Part shown: positions 1-9,301 of the stretch, one piece after another | Numbering within the stretch: the first letter of the stretch is position 1 | How the letters are laid out: every line of letters starts with the position of its first letter | From: Candidatus Thioglobus pontius | GTDB taxonomy: Bacteria > Pseudomonadota > Gammaproteobacteria > PS1 > Pseudothioglobaceae | Reading direction: 5' to 3' | NCBI GenBank assembly: GCA_014384345.1 | Contig: JACNGB010000018.1 | Coordinates: 1-32,545 of the forward strand | Length of the DNA: 32,545 nucleotides | Position numbers and translations under genes: made by a program | Notes under the pieces: model-generated | The model's database searches: none | Told to the model about the DNA's origin: nothing | What the model saw: only the letters and a program-made list of their open reading frames with translations

Positions 1-98
1 TATTATCACCAATCGCTATGGAAGATGGTTTAAGATTCGCAATTAGAGAAGGTGGTCGTACAGTAGGTGCGGGCGTTGTTGCTAAAGTTACGGATTAA
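1..98 (+). CDS. tuf: Elongation factor Tu, 3' end (partial)
   Basis: The last 32 codons of EF-Tu, the GTPase that delivers aminoacyl-tRNA to the ribosome; the 5' part lies outside the window. Reading from position 3, the peptide contains [14 protein letters not shown] and ends [10 protein letters not shown], the standard C-terminal beta-barrel end of domain 3. The stop is TAA at 96-98. A rho-independent terminator follows and rpsJ starts 88 bp downstream, the usual str-to-S10 junction of gammaproteobacteria. It cannot be told here whether this is tufA or a tufB copy. Confidence 0.95.
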   Translation, partial: LSPIAMEDGLRFAIREGGRTVGAGVVAKVTD

Positions 99-113
99 TT
101 AGTTAAATAAAGG

Positions 114-144
114 CCGAAGATTTATTGTATAATCTTCGGTTTTT
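114..144 (+). terminator. Rho-independent terminator after tuf
   Basis: A 9-bp perfect stem (CCGAAGATT at 114-122 with AATCTTCGG at 131-139), an 8-nt loop, then five T. It separates tuf from the S10 block. A TATAAT hexamer (128-133) lies across the loop and 3' arm, so the site could also carry the -10 of an rpsJ promoter, but no good -35 is visible. Confidence 0.85.
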
Positions 145-186
145 CGTTTGTAAAGAAAGACAGTACAAATAGATAGGACAAAACAC

Positions 187-498
187 ATGAGCAATCAAAA
201 TATTAGAATTAAATTAAAAGCATTTGATCATCGTTTAATCGACAAATCAGCGCTTGAGATTGTAGAAACAGCTAAGCGTACTGGTGCTAGTGTAAGAGGT
301 CCAATTCCTCTTCCTACGAAGAGTGAGCGCTTTACAGTATTGACTTCTCCGCACGTTAATAAAAAGGCAAGAGATCAATACGAATTAAAAACTTACATTA
401 GATTAATGGATGTTATTAGCCCTACTGATAAAACAGTAGATGCTTTAATGAAGTTAGATTTAGCAGCTGGTGTTGACGTAGCAATTAAGCTTAATTAA
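187..498 (+). CDS. rpsJ: 30S ribosomal protein S10
   Basis: S10 of the 30S head, 103 residues, the usual length; in E. coli S10 (NusE) also acts with NusB in antitermination. Recognisable stretches are [13 protein letters not shown] near the N-terminus, [15 protein letters not shown] in the long loop (about residues 38-52) and a [14 protein letters not shown]-terminus. It is the first gene of the S10 block. Only about 42 bp separate it from the preceding terminator, too short for the long L4-binding leader known from E. coli, so control may differ or transcription may enter from the str operon. Confidence 0.97.
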   Translation: MSNQNIRIKLKAFDHRLIDKSALEIVETAKRTGASVRGPIPLPTKSERFTVLTSPHVNKKARDQYELKTYIRLMDVISPTDKTVDALMKLDLAAGVDVAIKLN

Positions 499-543
499 GC
501 ATAAATAAATAATTAAATTTACCCATAAATTAGGAATAAGATC

Positions 544-1269
544 ATGGCAATTGGTTTAGTAGGACAAAAATTAGGTATGACACGCTTAATAAACGACGAT
601 GGCACTGCCACGCCGGTTAGCGTTATTAAAATTGAGCCTAATCGTGTTGTTCAAACAAGAACACTTGAAGTAGACGGCTATAGCGCTGTACAAGTAACAA
701 CAGGCGCAAAAGTGAACAAAAAAGGTGAAGCTAAAGTGCGTCGTGTACCTGCTGCCACTAAAGGACATTATGCTAAGGCGTCACAAGAAATTGGCCTTGG
801 TCTTTGGGAATTTAGAGCTGATGCTGATGAGATTGGTGATAACACTAGTTTTGATTTGTCTTTATTTGGTGCGGGACACTACGTTGATGTTACTGGCCAA
901 TCTAAGGGTAAAGGTTTTCAGGGTGGTGTAAAGCGTCATAACTTCTCGATGCAAGATGCAACACACGGTAACTCAATCTCTCATAGAGCGATTGGTTCAA
1001 CAGGTCAGTGTCAAGAGCCTGGTCGAGTTTTTAAAGGTAAAAAGATGGCTGGTCACATGGGTGATGAGCAAGTTACTCAAGAATGTCTAGAAGTCGTTAG
1101 AGTTGATAGTGATAAGAGTGTTATTTTAGTTAAAGGCTCTATCCCAGGCGCTACTTCAGGCTTTGTTAAAGTTTCTTTATCACCTAAAAAAGATAAAATT
1201 AACGTTGAAGTAACAAAAAACATTCAAGAAAGTGCAGCTGCTGAGTCTGCTGATTCTGAAGAAGCATAA
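544..1269 (+). CDS. rplC: 50S ribosomal protein L3
   Basis: L3, an early-assembling 23S rRNA-binding protein whose extended loop reaches the peptidyl transferase centre. The conserved loop [10 protein letters not shown] (residues 151-160) followed by [13 protein letters not shown] is intact and includes the glutamine region that the methyltransferase PrmB modifies in E. coli. At 241 residues it is about 30 longer than the E. coli protein (209). The excess is a C-terminal tail ending in an Ala/Ser/Glu-rich acidic stretch. Starts at ATG 544 after an AGGAATAAG ribosome-binding site. Confidence 0.97.
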   Translation: MAIGLVGQKLGMTRLINDDGTATPVSVIKIEPNRVVQTRTLEVDGYSAVQVTTGAKVNKKGEAKVRRVPAATKGHYAKASQEIGLGLWEFRADADEIGDNTSFDLSLFGAGHYVDVTGQSKGKGFQGGVKRHNFSMQDATHGNSISHRAIGSTGQCQEPGRVFKGKKMAGHMGDEQVTQECLEVVRVDSDKSVILVKGSIPGATSGFVKVSLSPKKDKINVEVTKNIQESAAAESADSEEA

Positions 1270-1278
1270 GGTTTTAAG

Positions 1279-1893
1279 ATGAAATTAAATGTATTAAATA
1301 TAAGCACAAACAAGTCAACTACGACAGAAGTAGCTGATACTATTTTTGCAAGAGACTACAACCAGTCATTGGTTCACCAGGTTACTACCGCTTACATGGC
1401 TGGTGGTCGTCAAGGCTCAAAGGCTCAAAAAAACCGCGCTGCAGTTAGTGGTGGTGGTAAGAAGCCTTGGAATCAAAAAGGTACTGGCCGAGCTCGTGCA
1501 GGTACATCACGTGGTCCAATTTGGCGCTCAGGTGGTGTTACATTTGCTGCACAGCCTCGTAGCTATGCACAAAAAGTAAACAAGAAAATGTATAAAGGCG
1601 CAATCTCAGTTATTTTTTCTGAGTTGGCGCGTACGGACCGCTTGAAAGTAGTTAATGAATTTGACGTGAAAGAAGCTAAGACTAAAAGCATTACTGCAAT
1701 TCTTAAGTCATTGAATGTTGAAGATGCGTTATTAATGACAGATGAGTTAGATGAGAACTTGTACTTATCTTCTAGAAACTTATACCATGTGGGTGTATGT
1801 GACACACAAAGCATTGATCCGGTTAGCTTAATTGGCTACCAGAATGTTGTTGTTACTGAAGCTGCATTGAAGAGAATTGAGGCAATGTTATGA
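1279..1893 (+). CDS. rplD: 50S ribosomal protein L4
   Basis: L4, 204 residues, binds 23S rRNA domain I and lines the exit tunnel. The tunnel loop is recognisable as [20 protein letters not shown] (about residues 61-80). In E. coli L4 autoregulates the S10 operon through the rpsJ leader; the short leader here makes that arrangement doubtful. The TGA stop overlaps the rplW start by 4 nt (ATGA), indicating translational coupling. Confidence 0.97.
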   Translation: MKLNVLNISTNKSTTTEVADTIFARDYNQSLVHQVTTAYMAGGRQGSKAQKNRAAVSGGGKKPWNQKGTGRARAGTSRGPIWRSGGVTFAAQPRSYAQKVNKKMYKGAISVIFSELARTDRLKVVNEFDVKEAKTKSITAILKSLNVEDALLMTDELDENLYLSSRNLYHVGVCDTQSIDPVSLIGYQNVVVTEAALKRIEAML

Positions 1894-2180
1894 ATCAAGA
1901 GAAAGTATTAAAAACTTTATTGGCGCCAATGGTATCTGAAAAAACAGCGATGTTATCAGCGCACAATCAGTATGCATTTAAAGTGCGTGTTGATAGCAAT
2001 AAGAAAGAAATTAAAGCTGCTGTAGAATTATTATTTGGCGTTAACGTTGAAAATGTTACAACTTCAATTGTTAAAGGTAAAAAGAAAGTATTTAAAGGCA
2101 AATTGGGTCGTCGAATTAATTGGAAGAAGGCAATGGTAAAAGTGTCTGAAGGCCAAATGATTGACGTTAGCGCATCTTAA
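1890..2180 (+). CDS. rplW: 50S ribosomal protein L23
   Basis: L23, 96 residues, sits at the tunnel exit and is the docking site for trigger factor and SRP. N-terminal [13 protein letters not shown] and central [15 protein letters not shown] are typical. The start ATG overlaps the rplD stop by 4 nt. Trigger factor itself is encoded later in the window at 25266-26561. Confidence 0.96.
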   Translation: MNQEKVLKTLLAPMVSEKTAMLSAHNQYAFKVRVDSNKKEIKAAVELLFGVNVENVTTSIVKGKKKVFKGKLGRRINWKKAMVKVSEGQMIDVSAS

Positions 2181-2192
2181 AGAGATTTTATT

Positions 2193-3023
2193 ATGGCACA
2201 AATAATTAAAAGAAAACCAACCTCACCAGGTAGAAGATTTGTAGTTAGCATTGTAGATAAAGATCTACATAAAGGCGCACCTTATGCACCACTAACTGAA
2301 AGTAAGAGTAAAACTGCTGGTAGAAATAATCATGGTCGCATTACCACTCGTCATATGGGCGGTGGTCATAAGCAGCGTTACCGCATAATTGATTTTAAAC
2401 GCAATAAAGATGATATCACTGCACGTGTAGAACGTATTGAATACGATCCAAATCGTAGTGCAAATATTGCGTTAGTTTTATATGCAGATGGCGAGCGTCG
2501 TTATATTATTGCTCCTAAAGGCTTATCAGCTGGCGATTCAATCGTATCAGGTGCAACCGTTGCCATTCAAACAGGTAACGTTATGCCGTTAGCTAATATT
2601 CCATTAGGTAGTGTGGTTCATTGTATTGAATTGCAGCCAAAGAAAGGTGCTCAAATTGCACGTAGTGCCGGTACTTCAGCGCAATTAATTGCAAAAAAAG
2701 GTAACTACGTAACATTAAGATTACGTTCTGGTGAAGTTCGTAAGGTTTTAGCTGAATGTCGTGCAACGATTGGCGAGGTTTCTAAGTCTGAGCATAGTTT
2801 AAGAAAATTAGGTAAAGCGGGTGCAACTCGCTGGAGAGGTGTTAGACCAACCGTTCGTGGTGTGGTAATGAACCCGGTAGATCACCCACATGGTGGTGGT
2901 GAAGGTAAAACAAGTGGTGGTCGTCATCCAGTTTCACCTTGGGGTACGCCGACTAAAGGTTATAAAACACGTAGCAACAAACGTACTGATAAGCTTATCG
3001 TACGTCGTAGAAATAAGGGTTAA
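2193..3023 (+). CDS. rplB: 50S ribosomal protein L2
   Basis: L2, 276 residues, a large primary 23S rRNA-binding protein needed for subunit association and peptidyl transfer. The highly conserved [13 protein letters not shown] segment is present (residues about 227-239, with His231 and His233), followed by the basic C-terminus ending RRRNKG. N-terminal KPTSPGRRF is also typical. Lies 12 bp after rplW and 2 bp before rpsS. Confidence 0.97.
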   Translation: MAQIIKRKPTSPGRRFVVSIVDKDLHKGAPYAPLTESKSKTAGRNNHGRITTRHMGGGHKQRYRIIDFKRNKDDITARVERIEYDPNRSANIALVLYADGERRYIIAPKGLSAGDSIVSGATVAIQTGNVMPLANIPLGSVVHCIELQPKKGAQIARSAGTSAQLIAKKGNYVTLRLRSGEVRKVLAECRATIGEVSKSEHSLRKLGKAGATRWRGVRPTVRGVVMNPVDHPHGGGEGKTSGGRHPVSPWGTPTKGYKTRSNKRTDKLIVRRRNKG

Positions 3024-3025
3024 TC

Positions 3026-3292
3026 ATGGCTAGATCATTAAGAAAAGGACCATTTGTTGACGAGCACTTAATCAAGAAAGTATTAACGGCTCAAGATAAC
3101 AACGACAGAAAACCAATTAAAACTTGGTCACGTCGCTCAGTAATCGTACCTGAGATGATTGGTTTAACAATTGCAGTTCATAACGGCAGAGCGCATGTTC
3201 CAGTTTCTATTACAGAAGAAATGATTGGACACAAGTTGGGCGAATTTGCTTTAACTAGAACGTTTAATGGCCACTCAGGCGATCGTAATTAA
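3026..3292 (+). CDS. rpsS: 30S ribosomal protein S19
   Basis: S19 of the 30S head, 88 residues; forms a complex with S13 near the A-site tRNA. Diagnostic features are the N-terminal [26 protein letters not shown] in the middle and [18 protein letters not shown] at the C-terminus. Tightly packed between rplB and rplV. Confidence 0.97.
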   Translation: MARSLRKGPFVDEHLIKKVLTAQDNNDRKPIKTWSRRSVIVPEMIGLTIAVHNGRAHVPVSITEEMIGHKLGEFALTRTFNGHSGDRN

Positions 3293-3304
3293 TAGGTGAA
3301 TGAC

Positions 3305-3637
3305 ATGAAAGAAGTTAAAGCAGTACACAAGTATGCAAAAGGATCATCTTTTAAGGTGAGATTGGTTGCAGACCAGATTCGTCAAAAATCAGTAGAAGAA
3401 GCATTAAATATTCTGTCGTTTAGCAATAAGGGAGCGGCAAAATTAGTTAAGAAGGTTCTTAATTCAGCCATTTCAAATGCTGAACACAATAACGGTCTTG
3501 ATATTGATGAGTTAAAAGTAAGCAGTGTTTATGTTGACGAAGGTTCAACGATGAAGAGAATTCGTCCAAGAGCCAAAGGCCGTGCAAACAGAATTTTAAA
3601 AAGAACTAGCCACATCACTGTTGGCGTAAGCAAGTAG
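3305..3637 (+). CDS. rplV: 50S ribosomal protein L22
   Basis: L22, 110 residues from ATG 3305, the same length as E. coli L22; its beta-hairpin reaches into the exit tunnel (here [20 protein letters not shown]). I prefer ATG 3305 over an upstream in-frame GTG at 3296. AGGTG (3294-3298) is a well-spaced ribosome-binding site for 3305, whereas the GTG lies inside that site. The C-terminus [15 protein letters not shown] is typical. Confidence 0.95.
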   Translation: MKEVKAVHKYAKGSSFKVRLVADQIRQKSVEEALNILSFSNKGAAKLVKKVLNSAISNAEHNNGLDIDELKVSSVYVDEGSTMKRIRPRAKGRANRILKRTSHITVGVSK

Positions 3638-3644
3638 GTTTAAT

Positions 3645-4337
3645 ATGGGTCAAAAAGTAAATCCAAAAGGTATTAGATTAGGTATCGTTAAAGATTGGGA
3701 TTCAAAATGGTATGCCAATTCTCAAGATTACTCTAAATTTTTATTATCTGATATCGAAGTTAGAGATTTCTTATTCGAGAAATTAGCTGCTGCTTCAGTT
3801 AGTCGTGTTCAGATTGAGCGTTTAGCAAGTAATGCTAAAGTGACAATTCACACTGCTCGTCCTGGCATCGTTATTGGTAAGAAAGGTGCTGATATTGAGC
3901 AGTTAAAATCAACAGTGTCTAAGATGATGGGTATTCCTGTTCATATCAACATTGAAGAAATTAAGAAGCCTGAACTAGATGCACGTTTAGTTGCCGAGAA
4001 TATTGCTCAGCAATTAGAAAAGCGTGTTATGTATCGTCGTGCAGTTAAGCGTGTATTGGGTAATGCAACACGTCTAGGTGCTCAAGGTATTAAGGTTATG
4101 GTTGGTGGTCGTTTGAATGGTGCTGAAATCGCCCGTTCAGAATGGTACCGTGAAGGTCGTGTGCCATTACACACTTTTAGAGCTGATGTTGATTACGCTA
4201 GCTATGGCGCAAACACACAGTACGGTGTAATCGGTATTAAAGTTTGGATCTTTAAAGGTGAAATTCTTGACCATAAGAAAGGCACATTAGATGAGGTTGC
4301 TCGTCGTGGTGCTACAAATCAAATCGGTAAGAAGTAA
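3645..4337 (+). CDS. rpsC: 30S ribosomal protein S3
   Basis: S3, 230 residues, at the mRNA entry site of the 30S head. The N-terminal domain starts [22 protein letters not shown] type II KH domain carries the GKKG loop at residues 78-81. The C-terminal domain contains [20 protein letters not shown]. All conserved blocks are intact and the length matches the family. Confidence 0.97.
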   Translation: MGQKVNPKGIRLGIVKDWDSKWYANSQDYSKFLLSDIEVRDFLFEKLAAASVSRVQIERLASNAKVTIHTARPGIVIGKKGADIEQLKSTVSKMMGIPVHINIEEIKKPELDARLVAENIAQQLEKRVMYRRAVKRVLGNATRLGAQGIKVMVGGRLNGAEIARSEWYREGRVPLHTFRADVDYASYGANTQYGVIGIKVWIFKGEILDHKKGTLDEVARRGATNQIGKK

Positions 4338-4350
4338 TAAGGATTGAGAA

Positions 4351-4761
4351 ATGTTACAACCTAAGCGTACAAAATTTAGAAAAATGATGAAAGGCCGTAA
4401 TCGCGGTCTAGCAACTGGCCATAAGGTTAGTTTTGGTGAAATTGGCCTTCAGGCTAATGGCAGATGTCGTATGACTGCAAGACAGATTGAATCTGCACGT
4501 CGTGCAATGACTCGTCATGTTAAGCGTCAAGGTAAGATTTGGATTCGTGTATTCCCAGATAAGCCTATTACTAAAAAACCTCTTGAAGTTCGAATGGGTA
4601 AAGGTAAAGGTAGTGTTGAATACTGGATCGCGCAAATCAAGCCAGGTCAAATGTTATTTGAAATGCAAGGTGTTGACGAAACAGTTGCCCGTGAAGCTTT
4701 TGCATTAGCCGCTGCTAAGTTACCAGTAAGCACAAAAGTTATTAAAAGGACGGTAATGTAA
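4351..4761 (+). CDS. rplP: 50S ribosomal protein L16
   Basis: L16, 136 residues, lies near the A-site and peptidyl transferase centre. Starts [19 protein letters not shown]; central [20 protein letters not shown] and [17 protein letters not shown] are diagnostic. The TAA stop shares one base with the rpmC ATG (TAATG), so the two are probably translationally coupled. Confidence 0.97.
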   Translation: MLQPKRTKFRKMMKGRNRGLATGHKVSFGEIGLQANGRCRMTARQIESARRAMTRHVKRQGKIWIRVFPDKPITKKPLEVRMGKGKGSVEYWIAQIKPGQMLFEMQGVDETVAREAFALAAAKLPVSTKVIKRTVM

Positions 4762-4949
4762 TGGATATTAAAGCATTAAGAGATCAAGATATCTCTACAC
4801 TAAACGAGACATTAATGTCTTTATTAAAAGAGCATTTTGAACTGCGTATGCAACATCGTAGCGCTCAGTTGGATGATTCATCTAAACTAGGCAAAACGAA
4901 GAGATCTATTGCACAAGTAAAAACGATTATTAAAGAGAAACAAGCATGA
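4761..4949 (+). CDS. rpmC: 50S ribosomal protein L29
   Basis: L29, 62 residues, a two-helix protein near the tunnel exit next to L23. The family core is [19 protein letters not shown] followed by [16 protein letters not shown]. It overlaps rplP by one base and rpsQ by 4 nt (ATGA). Confidence 0.95.
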   Translation: MDIKALRDQDISTLNETLMSLLKEHFELRMQHRSAQLDDSSKLGKTKRSIAQVKTIIKEKQA

Positions 4950-5212
4950 GTGATAATAAAGTAGAACGCGTACTAATGGGTACAGTTGTAAGCGCTGGTC
5001 GTGATAAGACGATTGCTGTTGAAATTGAACGTAAAGTTAGACATCCGATATATAAGAAATACATCAAGCGTAGCACGAAAGTTCATGCTCATGATGAAAA
5101 GAATGAATGTTCAATGGGTGATACAGTAAGAGTGGTAGAGTCAAAGCCATTCTCAAAGACTAAACATTGGGCATTGATTGAAGTGGTTGAGAAATCAGTT
5201 TCAGTTGATTAA
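4946..5212 (+). CDS. rpsQ: 30S ribosomal protein S17
   Basis: S17, 88 residues, an OB-fold primary 16S rRNA-binding protein. Recognised by [39 protein letters not shown] and [18 protein letters not shown]. Last gene of the S10 block; the 25-bp gap to rplN marks the S10/spc boundary without a visible terminator. Confidence 0.96.
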   Translation: MSDNKVERVLMGTVVSAGRDKTIAVEIERKVRHPIYKKYIKRSTKVHAHDEKNECSMGDTVRVVESKPFSKTKHWALIEVVEKSVSVD

Positions 5213-5237
5213 TATCTAAATTTAAAGAGAGTAAGAC

Positions 5238-5606
5238 ATGATTCAAATGCAAACAAAACTTAGTGTTGCCGATAATAGCGGCGGTGTTAAGGCAATGTGT
5301 ATTAAAGTTTTAGGTGGTTCAAAGCGTCGTTATGCTAATATCGGTGATGTGATCAAAGTAAGTATTAAAGAGGCTTCTCCGCGCGGTAAAGTTAAAAAAG
5401 GTGACGTGTATGACGCTGTTGTAGTACGTACCGCACAAGGCGTTCGTCGTGCTGATGGCTCACGTATCCGTTTTGATAACAATGCTGTTGTGCTTTTGAA
5501 CACAAAGCTTGAGCCAGTTGGTACCCGTATCTTCGGCCCTGTTACTCGTGAATTACGTAACAAGCAATTTATGAAGATTGTGTCGTTAGCTCCAGAGGTT
5601 CTATAA
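5238..5606 (+). CDS. rplN: 50S ribosomal protein L14
   Basis: L14, 122 residues, contributes to intersubunit bridges and is the binding site of the silencing factor RsfS. Conserved segments: [35 protein letters not shown] and the end [20 protein letters not shown]. First gene of the spc block. It overlaps rplX by one base (TAATG). Confidence 0.97.
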   Translation: MIQMQTKLSVADNSGGVKAMCIKVLGGSKRRYANIGDVIKVSIKEASPRGKVKKGDVYDAVVVRTAQGVRRADGSRIRFDNNAVVLLNTKLEPVGTRIFGPVTRELRNKQFMKIVSLAPEVL

Positions 5607-5917
5607 TGCAAAAAATTAAATTAAATGACGAAGTAATTATTATTGCTGGTAAGGACAAAGGTTCTACAGGCACAATTACAAAAGTATTAGATAACAAGGT
5701 TATCGTTGAAGGTAAGAATATTGCAAAGAAGCACGTTAAAGCCAATCCAAATGCGGGTGTTACTGGCGGCATCGTGGATACTGAAATGCCATTAGCTATT
5801 TCAAATGTTGCTATTCTAAACCCTAAAACAAATAAAGCTGACAAAGTAGGTATTCGTACAGACAAAGAAGGCAATAAGGAAAGATTTTTTAAATCAAACG
5901 GCGATTCAATCGTTTGA
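5606..5917 (+). CDS. rplX: 50S ribosomal protein L24
   Basis: L24, 103 residues, an assembly-initiating protein of the 50S. A KOW motif is visible at the N-terminus (DEVIIIAGKDKGSTGTITKV), followed by GKNIAKKHVKANPNAGVTGG. Ends in TGA, one of several ordinary genes here that use TGA as a stop. Confidence 0.96.
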   Translation: MQKIKLNDEVIIIAGKDKGSTGTITKVLDNKVIVEGKNIAKKHVKANPNAGVTGGIVDTEMPLAISNVAILNPKTNKADKVGIRTDKEGNKERFFKSNGDSIV

Positions 5918-5937
5918 GCAAGTTAAGGAAATAAACC

Positions 5938-6477
5938 GTGTCTAGATTACAAGAAGAATATACAAATGTTATTAAGCCCGCTCTACAAAAAGAGCTAGGT
6001 CTTAGCAACCCAATGGCTGTGCCTAAAATTGAAAAGATTACCATTAACATGGGTCTTGGTAGTGCACTAGGTGATAAAAAAGTATTGCAAAATGCATTAG
6101 AGGAAATGGGCCTTATTTCTGGTCAAAAGCCTTTAACGTGTAATGCGCGTAAATCTGTGGCAAGTTTTAAAATTAGAGAAGGTAATGCAATTGGTTGTAA
6201 AGTTACTTTACGTAAAGAAAAGATGTATGAATTTCTTGATCGTTTGGTTAATGTTGCCATTCCTCGTATTCGTGATTTCCGTGGTTTAAAGCCTACCTCT
6301 TTTGACGGTCGTGGTAACTACAACATGGGTATTACTGAGCAGATTACGTTTGCTGAAATTGATTTTGAGAAAGTAGATAGAACACGTGGTATGGATATTG
6401 CTATCACAACGTCTGCTGCTTCTGATGATGACGCTAAGAAACTATTAGCAATGTTTAAATTCCCATTTAAAGGATAA
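5938..6477 (+). CDS. rplE: 50S ribosomal protein L5
   Basis: L5, 179 residues, binds 5S rRNA and contacts P-site tRNA. It uses a GTG start at 5938 with AAGGAA seven bases upstream; no better ATG exists in frame. Conserved blocks include [31 protein letters not shown] and [20 protein letters not shown]. Full family length. Confidence 0.97.
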   Translation: MSRLQEEYTNVIKPALQKELGLSNPMAVPKIEKITINMGLGSALGDKKVLQNALEEMGLISGQKPLTCNARKSVASFKIREGNAIGCKVTLRKEKMYEFLDRLVNVAIPRIRDFRGLKPTSFDGRGNYNMGITEQITFAEIDFEKVDRTRGMDIAITTSAASDDDAKKLLAMFKFPFKG

Positions 6478-6482
6478 GGAAA

Positions 6483-6788
6483 ATGGCTAAAAAGTCTATG
6501 ATAAATAGAGATCTTAAACGCACCAAGCTGGCTGAAAAGTTTAAAGCTAAGCGTTTAGAATTAAAGAAAATTATTAAAAGTGTACATTCTTCTGATGAAG
6601 AGCGTTTCCAGGCAACTATTAAGTTGCAAGCACTGCCACGTGATGCATCGCCAACTCGTCAACGTTCTCGTTGTGGTTTGACAGGTCGTCCACATGGTTT
6701 TTACCGTAAGTTTGGTTTGGCTAGAACGAAACTTAGAGAGCGCACTATGAATGGTGAAGTTCCAGGTTTATCTAAAGCAAGCTGGTAA
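6483..6788 (+). CDS. rpsN: 30S ribosomal protein S14
   Basis: S14, 101 residues, from the 30S head. The C-terminal half [20 protein letters not shown] and [10 protein letters not shown] is diagnostic. Only one cysteine is present and the CxxC pairs of the zinc-ribbon form are missing, so this is the long zinc-independent (C-minus) type typical of gammaproteobacteria. Confidence 0.97.
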   Translation: MAKKSMINRDLKRTKLAEKFKAKRLELKKIIKSVHSSDEERFQATIKLQALPRDASPTRQRSRCGLTGRPHGFYRKFGLARTKLRERTMNGEVPGLSKASW

Positions 6789-6799
6789 GGAGAAATAAT

Positions 6800-7195
6800 A
6801 TGAGTATGTCTGATCCTATTGCTGATATGTTAACGCGCATTCGTAACGCTCAAATGGTTGCGAAGAAAGAGGTTAATATTCCAGCGTCAAATTTAAAATC
6901 TGCTATTGCTAGTGTTATGCAGCAAGAGGGCTTTATTGAGTCTTTTTCTGTTGACGGTGAAAAAGCCGCTAAAACATTAACAATTAAACTTAAGTACTTT
7001 GAGAATAAGCCGGTAATTGAAACATTAGAGCGTATTTCTAAGCCAAGTCTTAGAGTTTATGCACCTAGTACTGAAATGCCAAGTGTTATGAATGGTCTTG
7101 GTATTGTTATCGTTTCTACCCCTAAGGGTGTAATGACTGGACAAGCTGCATCATCCCAAAATGTGGGTGGTGAAGTTCTGTGTAGCGTCTACTAA
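6800..7195 (+). CDS. rpsH: 30S ribosomal protein S8
   Basis: S8, 131 residues, a primary 16S rRNA-binding protein and, in E. coli, the translational repressor of the spc operon acting near the rplE start. N-terminal [17 protein letters not shown] and C-terminal [18 protein letters not shown] identify it. Start ATG 6800 follows a good AAGGAGAAAT site. Confidence 0.97.
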   Translation: MSMSDPIADMLTRIRNAQMVAKKEVNIPASNLKSAIASVMQQEGFIESFSVDGEKAAKTLTIKLKYFENKPVIETLERISKPSLRVYAPSTEMPSVMNGLGIVIVSTPKGVMTGQAASSQNVGGEVLCSVY

Positions 7196-7209
7196 GTTGG
7201 AGAGATAAT

Positions 7210-7755
7210 ATGTCTAGAGTAGCAAAATCACCAATTACAATCGAAAGTGGCACAGAAGTTTCAATGTCTGGTGCAACAATGACAGTTAAAGGTAAGCTAG
7301 GTCAAATGGCCATGGATGTTCACCCATCGGTTAACGTTAGCATTAAGGATAGTGAAATTACCTTTACTATTACCAACGTTGAAAAGAAAGCAGAAAAGTC
7401 TGCTTGGGCTCAAGCAGGTACTGCTAGAGCAAATACAGCAAACCTTATTCAAGGTGTTACTGCAGGTTGGGAAAAGAAATTATCACTAATCGGTGTTGGT
7501 TACCGTGCGAAAGCAATGGGTAAAACACTTGATCTTACTTTGGGTTTTTCACATCCGGTTGCTTACGCACTGCCTGAAGGTATTACGGTTGAAACACCTT
7601 CTCAAACTGAGATTGTTGTTAAAGGTATGGATAAGCAAAAAGTTGGCCAAGTAGCCGCTGAAATTAGAGCTTACCGTCCACCTGAGCCTTACAAAGGTAA
7701 GGGTGTGCGTTATACGGACGAGTACGTTGTTCGTAAAGAAGCTAAGAAGAAATAA
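7210..7755 (+). CDS. rplF: 50S ribosomal protein L6
   Basis: L6, 181 residues, located near the sarcin-ricin loop and factor-binding site. Two related alpha/beta domains are expected. The C-terminal RNA-binding signature is present as [20 protein letters not shown] followed by [26 protein letters not shown] seven bases before ATG 7210. Confidence 0.97.
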   Translation: MSRVAKSPITIESGTEVSMSGATMTVKGKLGQMAMDVHPSVNVSIKDSEITFTITNVEKKAEKSAWAQAGTARANTANLIQGVTAGWEKKLSLIGVGYRAKAMGKTLDLTLGFSHPVAYALPEGITVETPSQTEIVVKGMDKQKVGQVAAEIRAYRPPEPYKGKGVRYTDEYVVRKEAKKK

Positions 7756-7772
7756 TTGATAAGGTATTCACA

Positions 7773-8120
7773 ATGAAACTTTCAAAAAAACAAGCTCGTT
7801 TAAGAAGAGCAACAAAATTTAGAGCTCAACATGCTGAAAGAGGCACTGAGCGTTTGTCTGTACATAAGACATCTGCACACATTTATGCGCAAATTATCAG
7901 CGCTTGTGGCACTAAAACATTGGCATCAGCATCTTCAGTTGCATCTAAGATGAAAAATGGTGGTAATGTTGATGCTGCGACAGAAATTGGTACTGCGATT
8001 GCTAAGGCTGCTAAGAAAGCCAAGGTGACTAAAGTGGCATTTGATCGCTCTGGTTTTAAATACCATGGTCGTATCAAGGCTTTGGCTGATGCAGCAAGAG
8101 ATGGCGGATTAGAATTCTAA
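7773..8120 (+). CDS. rplR: 50S ribosomal protein L18
   Basis: L18, 115 residues, links 5S rRNA to the 50S. The start [20 protein letters not shown] and the C-terminal [20 protein letters not shown] with DGGLEF are characteristic. Located between rplF and rpsE as in the canonical spc order; 38 bp to rpsE. Confidence 0.97.
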   Translation: MKLSKKQARLRRATKFRAQHAERGTERLSVHKTSAHIYAQIISACGTKTLASASSVASKMKNGGNVDAATEIGTAIAKAAKKAKVTKVAFDRSGFKYHGRIKALADAARDGGLEF

Positions 8121-8158
8121 TAAGCGTTCAACTGGAACAATATTAAAAGGCAATAAAA

Positions 8159-8677
8159 ATGGCTGAATATAAGAAAAATAATAATAACGACGACAATGAA
8201 TACATTGAAAAATTAGTTAACATTCGTCGTGTTGTAAAAGTAGTTAAAGGTGGACGTATCTTTGGTTTCTCTGCATTAGTTGTAGTAGGTGACGGTAAAG
8301 GTAAAGTAGGTTACGGTACGGGTAAATCTCGTGAAGTGCCTTCAGCCATTCAAAAAGCAATGGAAAAAGCTAAGAAAGCTATGAAGACTGTTCCATTAAC
8401 AAATGGCACTTTGCATTACCCAGTAACTTCAAACGTAGGTGCTGCAAAAGTTTACATGCAGCCTGCTTCTGAAGGTACAGGCGTTATTGCTGGCGGCCCT
8501 ATGCGTAGTGTCCTTGAAGCAGTTGGTGTTCACGATATCTTGGCTAAATGCAATGGTACACGTAACCCAATTAGTGTGGTTCGTGCTACGGTTGAAGGGC
8601 TAACTTCTATGTCTTCACCTGCAATGGTTGCTGCTAAGCGTGGCAAGACAGTTGAACAAATTAACGGAGAAGGATAA
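8159..8677 (+). CDS. rpsE: 30S ribosomal protein S5
   Basis: S5, 172 residues, at the mRNA entry channel; involved in decoding accuracy and helicase activity. The dsRNA-binding-like N-domain contains [20 protein letters not shown] and the C-domain ends [17 protein letters not shown]. The N-terminus holds an Asn/Asp-rich stretch ([10 protein letters not shown]) before the folded domain. The stop overlaps the rpmD start by one base (TAATG). Confidence 0.97.
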   Translation: MAEYKKNNNNDDNEYIEKLVNIRRVVKVVKGGRIFGFSALVVVGDGKGKVGYGTGKSREVPSAIQKAMEKAKKAMKTVPLTNGTLHYPVTSNVGAAKVYMQPASEGTGVIAGGPMRSVLEAVGVHDILAKCNGTRNPISVVRATVEGLTSMSSPAMVAAKRGKTVEQINGEG

Positions 8678-8859
8678 TGGCTGGCAAGACGGTAACAGTA
8701 ACATTAACTAAAAGTTTTTTTGGTCGTCTACCTTCGCATCGTGCTACGGTAACAGGCCTTGGCTTAAAAAGAATTAACCACACGGTAACACTTGAAGATA
8801 CTCCTGCTGTAAGAGGCATGATCAATAAAGTGTCTTACTTATTAAAAGTAGAGGATTAG
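8677..8859 (+). CDS. rpmD: 50S ribosomal protein L30
   Basis: L30, 60 residues, a small 50S protein. Family features: [40 protein letters not shown] and a [13 protein letters not shown] end. Overlaps rpsE by one base and is followed by rplO after 4 bp. Confidence 0.95.
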   Translation: MAGKTVTVTLTKSFFGRLPSHRATVTGLGLKRINHTVTLEDTPAVRGMINKVSYLLKVED

Positions 8860-8863
8860 TAAA

Positions 8864-9298
8864 ATGTTTTTAAATTCATTAGCGCCTAACGAAGGTGAAA
8901 AGAAATCAAGAAAGCGTGTAGGCCGTGGTATTGGTTGTGGCTGGGGTAAAACTTGTGGCCGTGGTCATAAGGGGCAAAAGTCACGTTCTGGCGGATTTAC
9001 TAAAGTAGGTTTTGAAGGTGGTCAGATGCCATTGCAACGTCGCCTTCCAAAGGTGGGTTTCTCTTCAAGAGTTTCTATTATTACGTCACAAGTTACTCTA
9101 TCTGAAATTAACAACCTAGAAGAGACAGATATTACTGTTGATGTGCTTAAGCAACACAACTTGATTACTAAAAATATCAAGCGTGTTAAAGTGATGTTGT
9201 CTGGTGAGATTACGCGTGCAGTAACATTAACAGGTATCAAGGCAACCAAAGGCGCTAAGGCTGCCATTGAAGCTGCTAAAGGTTCTGTAAACGAGTAA
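8864..9298 (+). CDS. rplO: 50S ribosomal protein L15
   Basis: L15, 144 residues, a late-assembly core protein of the 50S. The Gly/Arg-rich N-terminal extension ([20 protein letters not shown]) and [17 protein letters not shown] are diagnostic. Stops 3 bp before secY, so secY translation is probably coupled to it. Confidence 0.97.
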   Translation: MFLNSLAPNEGEKKSRKRVGRGIGCGWGKTCGRGHKGQKSRSGGFTKVGFEGGQMPLQRRLPKVGFSSRVSIITSQVTLSEINNLEETDITVDVLKQHNLITKNIKRVKVMLSGEITRAVTLTGIKATKGAKAAIEAAKGSVNE

Positions 9299-9301
9299 TT
9301 T

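Noticed and set aside
3296-3304. GTG 3296 as the L22 start
   Set aside because: The GTG lies inside the AGGTG ribosome-binding site for ATG 3305, and the 110-residue product from 3305 matches the family length.
5569-5874. 101-codon minus-strand open frame across rplN and rplX
   Set aside because: Antisense to two well-supported ribosomal genes, with no independent evidence of coding.
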